Assembly: GCA_012976225.1 (NCBI GenBank)
Contig: JAAVVG010000020.1
Location: 62,001-126,000 of the forward strand
Length of the DNA stretch: 64,000 nt
DNA from: Golubevia sp. BC0850
Taxonomy: Eukaryota; Basidiomycota; Exobasidiomycetes; Golubeviales; Golubeviaceae
Direction of reading: 5' to 3'
Of the stretch, positions 35,995 to 47,320 are shown piece after piece (positions within the stretch are counted from its first letter, which is position 1; every line of letters begins with the position of its first letter). The notes under the pieces were generated by a model, which was given only the letters and a program-made list of their open reading frames with translations, was not told where the DNA came from and searched no databases. The translations under genes were made by a program, and so were the position numbers.

Positions 35995-36372
35995 AATGTG
36001 TAGATAGAGAGATACATACTGACAACTCAATACGTAATCACTCGAAGTCAAATTAATTAATTTGTGACAATTGCATGGGTAGAGATGGAGCGTTGGTGAA
36101 GATGTTGTTGAAGCAAGGGCGTTTCGGACGCCAAAAATCTGCCTCTCATAAATTTAAGGGGTCGGTCGCGGACTCTCAATTCAATCCGCATCGCGCGATA
36201 GCCCTTCTAAAAAACAATTAAAAGGAACACTTAAAATCTTCATCTATCTTATCTTCTTGTTCCCTTCTTTCCCTCGTCTCTTCTTCTCTCTCCATATCAT
36301 CTTTCCAGTGCGCCTTCTCCGATTCCTTTCTTCTTCTCATATAAGCTGGTCTTATAACGATTCAAGAACAAC
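35995..36372. promoter_or_regulatory. Spacer between tandem PAQR genes
   Basis: The end of copy 1 and the promoter of copy 2, about 380 bases, with a pyrimidine-rich tract before the start of copy 2 and no gene. Confidence 0.45.
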
Positions 36373-38247
36373 ATGATCTTCACCAATTCAAACAACAACT
36401 CAAAATCTTCCCTCACCTCAACTCACGCGAATCCTCATCTCTGTTCCAATCTGCAGCGACCCGATTGGTGTGAGTTCAACTCAAATTTGACTTCTAGAAC
36501 CATGAAGTTCAATCCTCGACGTTCCGATTCTGACGCTCCTGAAAATCTCTTATCGTTATCTCTCACCCCTCTCTCCGCCCCCCCTCTCCTTCGCTCCTTC
36601 CTTCAACACTCGCTCCAAACCACGCTGCTCTTTGATGAACAGGCCATGAGAACTCATACATCATCAGTGGATATAGAAGACCTGGAGGCCAGACGAAGGC
36701 CGTTCTGTGCAGGACGACGCTTGGAGACAGGTGAGTTCTCTTATCTCTCAAGGTTTGCAGGGATCCGAAATATTGAGTTTCGTCCTGACAGGCTCTTCTT
36801 CATCCAAAACAGTCAAACAAACACAATTCGACCTCCGGAGGAGACTTCCGAAAAAAGAAGAATCCGAACAATCTCGAATGCCAGTGTTTTCTCAGCGCAC
36901 CAAGATGACGAGTTGCAAGAACAGGAAATGGGAGGCCTACTCCTCGAGCTTCAGAAGGAGAACCCCGTCTTGCCAGGTGAAGATTCAGAAGTAAACACTT
37001 ATCGAAAGTGTCTAGAGAGTTTAGGATACTGGAGTAACGAATCTGTGAGTTGCTAATAGAAGGGCTTTCTTTCGAAAGACGAATTTCAGGAGCATCTCTG
37101 AAGATCGTCACAAGAGCCAGGAGATGAAAGTTGGAATCGAGAACCCCGCCCTCGCACATCACGTCGACTCACCTCTAAACCACCTTTTCCCCTTGACCCG
37201 GCCGTAGATCAACATCCATACTCATCTATGGGGCTCGATTATCTCAATGATTATCCTTGCACTTCACGTTCTTGCCCACTTCTCTCTTCTACCTAAGGTG
37301 CTGCTACCGTTCACCCACCACGCCATCTTCTATCCACCCGCCTTCAAAACGGACTCCAAGCTCTCTCAAATCTTCACTCTCACCTCAAACCTCGCTGCCA
37401 GGACTGGAACCAGCATCCAAGAACAAATCTCGAACCGAGGAAACGACTGGAAAGACATTCTAAGCTTCGGATCTTTCCTTCTAGCGGCTGCAGCATGCTT
37501 CGGCTGCTCTGCGGCCTTTCATACCTCCCAGTGCCTCTCAAAAGAAGTAGCTCGCAGATTTCAGAAGTTGGATTATCTGGGAATCGTGCTGCTCGCTTCA
37601 GGTAGTTACATCCCTGCTCTCAATTATGGATTCTTTTGTCACCCTTGGCACTTCTCTCTCTACATTCTTTCAGTCTCGTTCCTTGCAATTGGAGCTATTT
37701 GGGTTACTTTTGATCCTCTATGGGCAACTCCAGCTTATCGACCTTACAGAACTTCAGTCTTCATCGTCCTTGGACTCTCAGCCGTCATCCCATCAACCCA
37801 CGCAGCGTCTATCTATGGTTGGCACACGATAGAATATACTATGGGTTTCAAGTGGCTAGGAAGCTCCGGAGCTATCTACATCTTGGGTGCGTTGATCTAC
37901 ATTGCTCAAACCCCTGAAAGATTCGTGAAGGGAAAGTTTGATTACATTGGCAGCTCGGTGAGTAGACTGGAATGAAAGGAGAGGGGGACTGCCGTTAGAA
38001 GGCCTTCTGAAATAGAGTTCCAACCACTGACCCTGATCCTATTCGAACTTTATGAACCTTTCCGACCAAACAGCACCAGATCTTCCATTCTCTCATCCTA
38101 GTCGGAGCCTTCTGCCAATATTTAGCGATTCGACGCTCTTATCACTTTTGGCACGCTGTCGAAGTCTTGAACGAGATCCAAGCAATTTCGTCCCCAAGCT
38201 GGGTCGGGAAGCAGATGATCTGCAAGGTGTTGGAATCTTCTTCATGA
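36373..38247 (+). CDS. PAQR/AdipoR-type receptor (Izh family), copy 2
   Basis: Tandem paralogue of the preceding gene. Exons are 36373-37044, 37208-37957 and 38074-38247 (531 aa). The core matches copy 1 feature by feature: TYRKCLESLGYWSNES|INIHTHLWGS, SAAFHTSQCLS, GSYIPALNYGFFCHPW, DPLWATPAYRPYRT, and HQIFHSLILVGAFCQY with the HX3H pair. The final intron falls immediately before HQIFH, whereas copy 1 reads through this point. Intron 2 of copy 1, just before the INIHTHLWG block, is conserved here as intron 1. The N-terminal 220 residues do not resemble copy 1 and lack an obvious PXWXXDN...GYR motif. The start may lie at a later ATG (36502 or 36646), or an unrecognised intron may exist near the GTGAGT at 36731. 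Confidence 0.8.
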
Positions 38248-38776
38248 GCCGTCGACCGCAGCTCCCTTTAAACACTTTCATTCCGTTTCTTTGTAGCTTT
38301 AAATGCAAGGACTTTCTCTTATTCCTACATTTACCCATCTTCATTTTTGTTTTCTCAAGTACTCTCATTTTTTTTCCCGGTCCCAGCTTTCCTTACCTAT
38401 CTCTCACCGTCTCCAGAAGTCACCTATCATCTCATTTTCATCTACAGAAACAAGCAAGTACTACCCAAACAATTTTTGCAGCTATAGAAGCTTTAGAGCC
38501 TTTGAAACACATAAGAAAATCAAGTTCGAGTCTCTTGTCGACAATCGACTGGCCCACCCAAGAATTGTCGACTCGCATTCAAACAACCCCAATGGCGTAT
38601 TCTTTCTCCCCCTGTCTCCCCATTGAAGTCTTTGATGGTACTTATGCTGTACAACATCAGAGAAAGCCCAAAAAAACAGAGGCTTTTGCATCGTATCTTC
38701 AATACTGGGTCTTGTCAAAGCAATTCTTCGTATTCCAAACACTTGTTCTGTCTCTTTACAATTTTCCCAAATCCCC
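38248..38776. other. Convergent 3' flank, PAQR copy 2 / glucosidase II
   Basis: Pyrimidine-rich 3' region. The long open frame 38052-38978 crosses both gene ends and is translated noise rather than a gene. Confidence 0.5.
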
Positions 38777-41700
38777 TCAAGCGATCTCAATAATCCAATC
38801 CGATGAGACCCTGACTTTTGGATCCTTGAGAATAAGCTCGCTACTCTTCCCGTTCTTTCCACCACTTGCGCTTTTCCCGCCCAACCAAATGAATTCAATT
38901 GCTTTTCCTCCAACCTTCACTTCTTTCGGAGATTTCTCCAGCCCAAGAACCACTACTCTTTCTACTCTAACTTCATGAATGTCTTTTGCGAAACCATTGT
39001 TGCTAGGATCGTAAGAGACAAGGTCTGTACTCAATTCGGCGAAAGAGTCTCCATTGGCTCGAGAAGAGTGCTCGTCCGAACTCTTCAGAGAATGGTTCCC
39101 ATCTTTTGAGGAGGTGAATTGGAATCTTCTCCAGATGAAGTCTCCTTTTTCGTAAGCGAAGGTTTGACCATCATCTAGGTAAAGTAGACCTTCAGCTCTG
39201 ACTTGTGAATCAGATCCTGATTTCTGCTTGTTGAGAGAGACGACCAAAGTGAATGGATCTTGCCATCCTAATTCAGCGGATCTACGAACTCTTTCTCGAA
39301 GTGGCAAGATCGATCCACCACGATGGAGTAGCGGCATCTCAGAAGTCAAAGGCGCTGGGACCTTGACTCTGCGACCAGTCGAGGATCCGAAAGTGATTTC
39401 GTGGGAGAAGTAGTTGTAGTATGGCTGGTACGTTTGAAAGAATGAGAGTTAAGAGGCGTGTCAACAGCCAAGGCCTTCGATCCTGCCTCAGAAATGACGA
39501 TGTCACTCACCTGATCTTCTGCTAGATAAATCTCAACAGAAGTTATGTCCTTCTCAACGGCAGGCTTGACGAGCAGACCAGTATCTCCAATGTAGTACTG
39601 ATCGTCGATCTCGAATCCTCCCTCGTCGTCAGGGAACATGAGGTATTGAGGACTGCAGAGTGGAGCAAAAGATGGATGAACGAAAGATTCTAGATCCAAT
39701 CTACGTCGCCTAAGCCTCTCCTTTTCCTATCTATTTCGACTCACCGTAGAACAGGAAGACCAGAAGCCGAAGATTCCTTGAAGGCAGTGTACCAAGCTGG
39801 TAACATTTTGTACCTGAGCTTGATCAGGTCTCTAACAGCGCTACGAAGAGGCTCCTCGAGTAGGTAAGGTTCGCGACGCTTGGTGTCGATGTGAGCGTGA
39901 GCTCTGAAGAAAGGCTCGAAGATACCAGCTTGATACCAACGAACGAGCATGTCTGGAGTTGGATTTCCGAAGAAACCTCCTATGTCGGCTGTGAGGTGAG
40001 AGAAGAAGAGGAGAGACGAAACAAACAGAGAACTTGAAAATTAGTAAAGTCGTTATCATCCAAGACCTACGCCTTCACTCGACTTCAACTAACCTCCACA
40101 AAAGCTCATTCCAGCAATGTTGTTGGCCAAGATCATAGGAACACTGATAGCTAGATGCTCCCATGTTCCAAGGTTATCTCCAGTCCAGATGGCACCGTAT
40201 TTTTGAGTTCCAACCCACCAAGCTCTGGATAGAACGAAAGGTCTACGAGCTGGAGACTCTCTTTCAATCAGTCCACGAGAGGTTGCGTTATGGAAGAGAA
40301 TCGAATTGATGTTGTGAAGATCGCGGTGCTCCCATCCACCGTGATGTTTGACGTCTTTCGGTGAAGTGATCTCTGGGCCATTGAAGATTGCGGGCTGGGA
40401 GAGAGAGAGAGAAAAAAATGAACAAAGGAGGATCAGCAAGTCGAGCTCGTGAAGCATCGGTCTTTGGTAACGTAACACTCACCTCGTTCATGTCGTTCCA
40501 AACGTGCAGATTCCTAGCGTTAGCCTTGATCTTTCCAAGTTTCAGCCTGAATTGATCAGACCACCAATCCCAACTCTTAGGATTGAACATGTCCAACCAA
40601 CTAGCGCTTCCACTCCAACACCAACCTTCGTAGTCTGATTTCCCATCTGGATTCTTGACCAAGAGTTGTTTCTTCTGAGCTTCGTCGTAGAGGAAGTAGT
40701 CTGAAGTTCTCTTTAGATGAGGATCGATAATGATGACGAGCTGGAAAGGAGGTGGTACATGGAAGCGAGGTGGTGAAAAGAGAAGCGAAGTTGTGAGCTA
40801 GGATTGTTAAGGAAGAAGTAGAAAGCTCAAGGAATGAAAAGCCTACCTTGCGACCTTTACTATCAAGAGACTGGAGCATTTTTTCAGGTTGAGGGAAAGC
40901 TACTTCGTCCCAAACTCCATACATGTGATCCTTAGAGTACTCGATGTCCAGCCAGATGACGTCCATGGGAATCTGCAAGGTGGAGTAGAGAAGAACGGGG
41001 AGACAAAGGTCAGCAGAAGATAGAAAGGAGGAGAGGGTTCTGAAGAGGAATGAAGGAACCGACAAAGAAGCTTCTACCTTTCTAACCCCCAAAACTCACA
41101 TCTTCCGAATCGAACCTTTCATTAACGCTGATAACGTCGTCAGTGGTCAAATAGTTCCATCTACACTGATGATAACCAATAGCAAAGTACTGAGGAAGCA
41201 CGGTCCTACCAACCAACTGAGTGAACAGTTGAATGTTCTTAGCCGGTGTAGGTTCTAAAAAGACGAAAAGGTCCATCACTCCACTTTCAGAGAACCAATG
41301 AGTTCTAGTATCGACCTGGCCAGTTTTCTCATTATACTTCCTATCGATATCGATCCAAGTCTCTGATCCAGCTAACCAAAAGACTGAAGCAGCTTTCCCT
41401 TTAGCCTGAGCATGCATAACAGGAACGCTTCCATAAAGAGACATAGGAGAGTCATAATCGTATTCAAAAACATCCGTGTTCATTAACCTGTAAGGTTCTT
41501 TGAAATCTTGTTCTTTCTCTCCTTTTGTAGATCTTAAATTCAAAGGACTTGCATGTTCTGGAATTCCATAGACGTGAGAATATCCAGGAAAGGAAATGTC
41601 CATTCCGAAAGCTTCAGGTCCTTTTGGTTTTGAATCGGCTTTGCCACTGAAACTTTCTTCCCATTCTCCAGAATCTTCCTCTTCAAATCCTGCCCATCTT

Positions 41701-42686
41701 TCGGAAAGAGTTGAGGAATGACCAGAGGAAAGTAGTGATCTCTTTCGAGATTGGAAAACTAGTTCTTGAGCCGTCTCTTTCGGGGTTCCTGATTCCCCTT
41801 CTTCTTCTTCGGAAGGAGGATTCGGAGTCGGAAAAGGAGACGGCTTTGGTCTGAAGTGCTCCATGTGTAAAAGTCCACGTTCGTTGAGGATGACTTGGGG
41901 GACGTTGTCTCTGGAGAAGATGGCTTTGAGAGGCGAGTGTTGAAGCTCCAGCTTGTAGGAGAGCGAAGGACCATAGCTGATGAGGTTGAGTAGGTAGATG
42001 TAGTAAGATGAGCAGAGGTTGATAGAGAAGAAAGAAAGCAGAGAGGCGAGGATCGTGAGATTGAGCTCGCTGTATGCTACTCGACGTCCTTTGTCCCTGG
42101 CCATGACTTCCGAGACTTCTCTCTGTTTTCTTCTGGAAAGATCTACTTCTACCAAAGGCTAGTTCTAATCGCTGTGACTGACTCACCTGACTACAGTCTG
42201 TCCCTTGTGCTGATCGAAGTTCCAATCGACTTTTCCCTGCTCTTCAGTCTTTGGCTGATTTTCGATCCCCCACATTTGAGCTTCATCGTATCTCTTCCAA
42301 CCTGAATGTTTTTGACCGATTTCATCCAATTTGACTCTCGAAGTACCATCATCGTGAAAGATGAATTGTAATTGAAATTGAACGTGAGGATGAAGAGCAC
42401 TCGTCAAAGGATAGACTAAGGTTGAATTCTCAGCATGAAAGGAAGGATTAGCAGATGAATCACTTGGAATTGAATAAGGAGATTGAAATTGATTGTCAGG
42501 AGTTGTTTTCTCCTCAACGTAATGTGATAATCTTCTAGTTCTTCTACAAAAAGATGAATCTTTACATTGCTTGAAATCTCCGTTTCTAACTGATGAAACT
42601 TGTGGTAAAAGATTGAGGCATAGAATTAGAATGGAGAATGAGAGTGATGATAGAAATGAATTTCCATCTTGATTCCTCAATTTCAT
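38777..42686 (-). CDS. ROT2: Glucosidase II alpha subunit (GH31)
   Basis: ER glucosidase II trims the two inner glucoses from N-linked glycans, controlling the calnexin cycle. Eight exons: 42686-42187, 41976-41100, 40972-40847, 40740-40483, 40394-40094, 39988-39745, 39652-39511 and 39424-38777 (1031 aa, all phases fit). N-terminal signal peptide (FLSSLSFSILILCLNLLPQV), then the family's NGDFKQCKDSSFCRRTR. N-domain: QVILNERGLLHMEHFRPK and FPGYSHVYGIPEHASPL. GH31 core: WLDIEYSKDHMYGVWD; WNDMNEPAIFNGPE with the nucleophile Asp; ARRPFVLSRAWWVGTQKYGA; WTGDNLGTWEHL with the acid/base Asp; SFCGADIGGFFGNPTPDML; RWYQAGIFEPFFRAHAHID. The C-terminal beta domain ends with a stop at 38777. Catalytic residues are intact. 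Of the seven introns, the first (210 bp) is the least certain because its 3' boundary relies on family text (GPSLSYKLELQ). Confidence 0.93.
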
Positions 42687-42772
42687 GGTGAAATTAGAGA
42701 GAGCTTCACAATCTGTGCTGTTGTGGAGAGAGTACCAACTTCTCATCACACCCAAACCATCCAAACCACGCA
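42687..42772. promoter_or_regulatory. Very short divergent promoter, glucosidase II / Pom34-like
   Basis: Only 86 bases separate the two outward-facing ATG codons, so the two 5' leaders probably overlap or the promoters extend into the opposite coding regions. Confidence 0.5.
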
Positions 42773-44568
42773 ATGTACATGGCATCTTCCCACCTTCAAC
42801 CTGAACGAACTCAAAATCCAAGTCAACTAACACGATCTTCTTCTCTAAAGAACTTGAACAATGCAACGCCTAATACAAGTACGCCAAAGTCAGTAAGATG
42901 GTTAGATCCTTCTTCTTCTTCTGGCTCTTCTTCCTCTGAGAATCCGACTGCCTTTTCAACTCCTCAAAGATCCAATCACAACGTTTATCAGAATCGGAAT
43001 CAGCAGCAAAATCAACAGACCCAGCCTTCAAACCTATTCCAGAATCAGATTCAGCAGCAGCAAGTCTCAATCCGACCAAACCCTTCTCCTTCCAATTCCA
43101 ATTCCACTTCCACTCAAATCAATTCAAACACAACTTCCGTAGCTGAAAGACCTGCTCAGAATAAGGCGATCTCATCGACCTCTTTCCCTCGAACGGCTGC
43201 AGCTCAAGCCACCTCCTCCTCCTCCTCTGCATCCCCATCTCAACCTAAACCTTCAACTGCAACTACAACTTCCTTCCCTTCTTCAACCTCTATATCACTA
43301 AAGCCAATCTCACCTTCAGCCTCAACTTCACCTCAAATCCTAACAACTCGTTTACGACAAAACGTGATACTTCTACTCCTTCTCTTCCTCGTTCCACGAT
43401 GGTCAATCATCAAATCCTTGCATTCAAATCTACAACAACTCTTAATTCCTCTTTCTTTTGATCAATCATTCGATTCAACTCTAAATATTGCAAGTTTCAT
43501 CTGTTGGTGTTGTGTTTGTTGGAACATTGGAGAAGCGATTTGGTTCATCAATTATCCTAAAAACCAGGTTGCAAGCTCTATGTCCACAAACCGAAATGGA
43601 AATCTATCAAACAGAAGATTAAATTCTGATAATTTCAACCATCTCCAAAATCCAACCTCAAAATCTTCTCCCTCTTCGATACCAACCAACCTTTTAAAAC
43701 ATCAATCAACTTCAAATTCTCCAACTAATTCTCCTTTTAGGCAATCCATTCAATTAGCCAAAGCTTTATCTAACTCTAGTTCTCCTTCTTCAAATCATTT
43801 CAATACCCCTAATACTTCAAGATCAAGTCCAGGGATTGGAAGGACTTCCCCTTCACCTTCAGCCTCGCCTGTTGGAGGTTTAGGAACTCCTTCAGGTAGA
43901 AGTTCCTCAGCTTCTTCTTATTATGCTAGGAAGCTTAGTGAAGGAAACGGAGGTGGGAATGGGAATGGGAGCAGGGAAGGAACCCCTTTGAGAGAAGCAT
44001 GTGTTGGAATCGGGAATTGGGGAGGAGAGGGAGATGCTAGTTTTGATGGAGGTGAGTTGTTCTTGCAAGTCTCTTTTTGCTCTGTCAAAAGGCATTTGAA
44101 TTTCCAACTATTGGATTTGAACTCGAGAGGTGTGTCTCTCTTACGATAAGGCAGAGATAAGAATAAACAGGGAGATAGAGAATAGTGCCTCTAAACCCTC
44201 TCTTTCTTCTGAAGACATCTCTCAAGGTTCCTTTCTCTAATTCAATTCATCAAACAAACTAGTCGGAGAAATCCATCATATTCTTAGGTTAAGCGTGTAC
44301 CCTCTTTATTGAAATCCTTTCTTTTTCGTTTCTCTCTTTTTTCGGTCAACTCCTTCTTCTTCTTCTCTTTCTCCCACATTCAGATCTTTCACAAGATTCA
44401 ATCTCAGTTTCTAAAGCTCTTAGATCTCTCAATTTCAGTAGTTCTTCGATTTATGATGAAGCTCCTCAATCCAAAAGTCACCAAGTCAGTCCTTTTGGGA
44501 GAGTTGGAGCGACTCAAAGTCCTGCTAGTGAGGTTAAGAAAATGGCTTTCATGACTCCGAGGTTTTGA
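42773..44568 (+). CDS. Two-helix membrane protein, possible nucleoporin Pom34
   Basis: Exons are 42773-44051 and 44384-44568 (intron 332 bp, phase 1), giving 487 aa. Disordered Ser/Asn/Gln-rich arms flank two hydrophobic segments near residues 202-262: RQNVILLLLLFLVPRWSIIK and LNIASFICWCCVCWNIGEAI. The polypeptide is otherwise hydrophilic with many SP/TP dipeptides. This layout, with both tails disordered around a short two-helix core, fits the fungal nuclear pore membrane protein Pom34, and the second helix with WNIGEAIWF resembles what I recall of that family. The match is by architecture and memory, not alignment, so another two-helix ER or nuclear-envelope protein is possible. The second exon (LSQDSISVSKALRSLNFSSS to MAFMTPRF) is supported by frame and splice sites. 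Confidence 0.5.
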
Positions 44569-44904
44569 ACCATTCTCTTGAAGAGGAGGGATTTGGTATG
44601 GAGATTGAGAGACAGGCGGGAGTTGAGGTCTTGTCAGACGAGATTTATTGGAGAAAGAGAGAGAGAGAGCAACTCTCTTGATCGGTTGAGAATGTCTCGA
44701 AAGTGTACTTTTATCCAAAGAAATCAAAAGCATAGAGAGTCTTGAAGTCAAATCTTTCACCTTCATAGGGCTGAATGTGATAGGATGACGAAGAAGGAAG
44801 GAATCTGGAGAAAGCTGGTCTGAATCAACATTCGGAGTCGATGGATCATTAGAGCGGACGCAACAAGATTTTGAAAAGGAGTAATGTATAGGGCTACAAA
44901 AAAG
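44569..44904. other. Intergenic, no gene seen
   Basis: 3' flank of the Pom34-like gene. The antisense frame at 44404-44766 overlaps its last exon and has no ATG-led coding character. Confidence 0.45.
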
Positions 44905-46108
44905 GGTTTCTGACGAACGAGAGTGCGAGATCCAGGCTACAGAGGTATCAGCGAGTCGTAAGAAAGGGAGGGGGAAGATTCAAGGGGTCCCGCGAGATAC
45001 ACAACACCTGCGAAAAGATGGACTAGTTCCAGCTTCCGACTATCTTGAGGTTGAGAATCAGGTCCTTAAAGGAGCTCCAACCATCGCTCCTCCGACTCCA
45101 CCGGTGTACTGCGGAGAGGAGCAGCAAAAGATTGTCGGAAAGAAGACGCTCGAGGAGAAGTCGAAAGGTCAGCCAAGATTCCGACTCCTACGACGACCAA
45201 GCAGCCGTCGGTGACCTGAACTTTGACACCAAAGAGCTCAAGAGCAAGTACGCAACCGAAGGACCTGATGGACAAGGACCGGACGAGCTCATCAAGAACC
45301 CCGCTGATTTGGAAGAAGCAGTAACATCGATCTTCTCGAAGTGGACTCAATTGCAGCATCTCAAGTGGTCATCCTATCAGCTTCCTTTCTTCTCTTCAAC
45401 TGTCAAGGCGCTGGCTCAACACCGTTCTTTGGAAACTCTGGATATCAGCATTTCGGCTTGCGATGAAGATCATTTGACAAGTTCGCCTCTCAGCTCTCCG
45501 CCTCGTGAGTTCACCTGCCTGAAGTCTTGAAGGATCTAAACTTACACTATTCTTGTTTCTTTGGTTTCTCCCTCCTTCAAGCTCCCATCTGGCTTTTAGC
45601 CACCACCTTGAAGCACCTCAGAATCCGACATCGAGGGGATGGAGTCACCTCAAAGGAAGGCTTGTTACGCCGAGAAAGGTTTCTGCAGGTGATGATCAGA
45701 CTTATACTACATTCTTCCATCTTACAGCGTTTGGACTGGGCAGGCTACTTCGGAATGGACGTGAAGGAGGAGGAGGAGTTGAAAAAACACTCGCTTGACA
45801 CATCCGATTGCTTGTCAGAGACCTCATTCTTGGAGCAAGCCCTTCCAAGTCTCGCTTCGATTCCAGATCTCACCGCTTGGCAGGATCACCGTCCTCCTTG
45901 GAGAAAGCCAGTGAGCAAGCTCCATTCTGTCATTCGTCAAATTCACTCTGGCAAGCTGGGACGACCTCTTCAAGGGCAAGAGATCTTGGACCTCGGAAAT
46001 CAAATCAAAGGGACTTCATATCACGGGCTCGATCTACTGGCTGGGTATCTAGTCAACGAGCATGTAGCTGATGAGATGGTTAGAATCTGGAACGACAGAT
46101 ACCAGTAG
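44905..46108 (+). pseudogene. LRR/F-box-like gene, 5' end missing or shifted
   Basis: Two exons join well: up to 45504, and 45582-46108 (77-bp intron with GTGAGT donor, phase 1). They give LRR-like text: TQLQHLKWSSYQLPFF, HRSLETLDISISACDE, WLLATTLKHLRIRHRG and SSILQRLDWAGYFGMD. Upstream, no ATG opens this frame. A coding-looking stretch at about 44905-45170 (DYLEVENQVLKGAPTIAPP ... KKTLEEKSKG) sits in the frame one base away and leads directly into the LRR frame (QDSDSYDDQAAVGDLNF). A one-base shift near 45175 would explain this. I see no F-box at the N-terminus. It is probably a truncated, decayed member of the same broad class as the gene at 3.2-4.9 kb; an undetected 5' exon is the alternative. 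Confidence 0.4.
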
Positions 46109-47320
46109 ATTTTGAAGAAAGGTTGAAAATGCTGAAGAGAAGGATCAGATATTTGGTGGTGAAGGTCGAAAGAATGGAATTGAAGTAGGACCAGGTGCAG
46201 AGTAAGAGGGCAAGGTATGGATGGACGGAAGATCAACAAGCTGTTCCTTTGTAAATCAACCGCGAACCGATGCCTCCAGTTTCGTCCGAATTAGTCTCCG
46301 CTTTTGAGTTTGACTTGTAGATCAAAGCATAACCACTAAGTTGACTTGGAGATCTTGTATCTCAAGGTCTTTGGAAAACTTCGTTGAGTCTCGCTCTGCT
46401 TGTAGTGCCTCCGGCGTCACACCGGTCGTGATGTTGGACTTGGAGTTGAATTCGGTTTACTTTGACATTGTGGATTCGAGGAGAGGATTAGAATTGAAGT
46501 TGAGGAAGGTCAGGCGAAGGAGCTAAGAGGAGGATGGAAAAGGCAAACTTTTCAAATTTCTTAAACTAAAAATGGGGGTTCGCTAGTCCTATGTTTGGTA
46601 GATGGGCTCGAGTCGTGTCGAGGCGAGGGGTCGCTGATAACCAATGTTGACCTGATCGAATTCTAAGCTTGAACCTTTTTGCAGTGGACTTGAAAGGCGT
46701 CCACGGGCAGACGGAGTGGAGAGAGAGACATCAAGAAGTTGTTCTAAAACGCATACCTAGCTTTGAATCGACTCAACTTGCCCGATTAACTTCTCTCAGT
46801 CCCGCACCTTTCCTTTCCTGAGCATCAACAAGCCACCTTGAGGGCTAAAATGGAGTTCAAGAGACGCTTCGGTTTCGAACATCTGCAAATAGGAGATGTT
46901 TGTGAAGTTGAAGACGAGAAAGGTTCTCCATAGCAATCTCACTCGTGACCTTTATCCTTTTGTCGGCCTACTTGGAAACAATAGAAGCAAGGTGTTTTCA
47001 GTGAGGAGCATGGTCGACCCCAGAAAGTCAACAAGAACTCTCTCATCCGTCTCGAACACTCCCGTTCCCGTGTCCCCATCTCACCCCGCCCCCCAACCTC
47101 TTTCTCCAATCGGCTCAGACTTAAACTTCCACTTTTCTCCATTTCTCCATTCCGAATCGATCATAGCGTTTTCCTCACTCATCAAAGCGCTTTCATCTAA
47201 TCCTGCTTGGAGATAGGTTCGCCATCACCATTTGTTGACTCTCCTCAATTGTTATTCATTTGAGACCTTTCTTCACCGGAGGTCTTACTCGGATGGCTTT
47301 TCACAGTCTCGAATGAAAAA
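46109..47320. other. Gene-poor stretch with possible LRR scraps
   Basis: About 1.2 kb without a supportable gene. At 46348-46527 there are short LRR-like phrases (LEILYLKVFGKL, VVMLDLELNSVYFDIVD) in two frames, consistent with an eroded LRR segment. The frame at 46896-47216 is Ser/Pro-rich and has an ATG but no context to support it. Confidence 0.35.

Noticed and set aside
38052-38978. Long plus-strand open frame (308 codons) across two gene ends
   Set aside because: It overlaps the last exon of PAQR copy 2 out of frame and the end of the glucosidase gene antisense. It is Phe/Ser/Leu-rich, as expected from a pyrimidine tract.
40384-40425. AG-dinucleotide tract near the glucosidase gene as a regulatory repeat
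   Set aside because: On the coding strand it is simply the polypyrimidine tract before the acceptor of an intron.
46896-47216. ATG-led Ser/Pro-rich frame of 106 codons
   Set aside because: Composition alone; no continuation by splicing and no recognisable motif.
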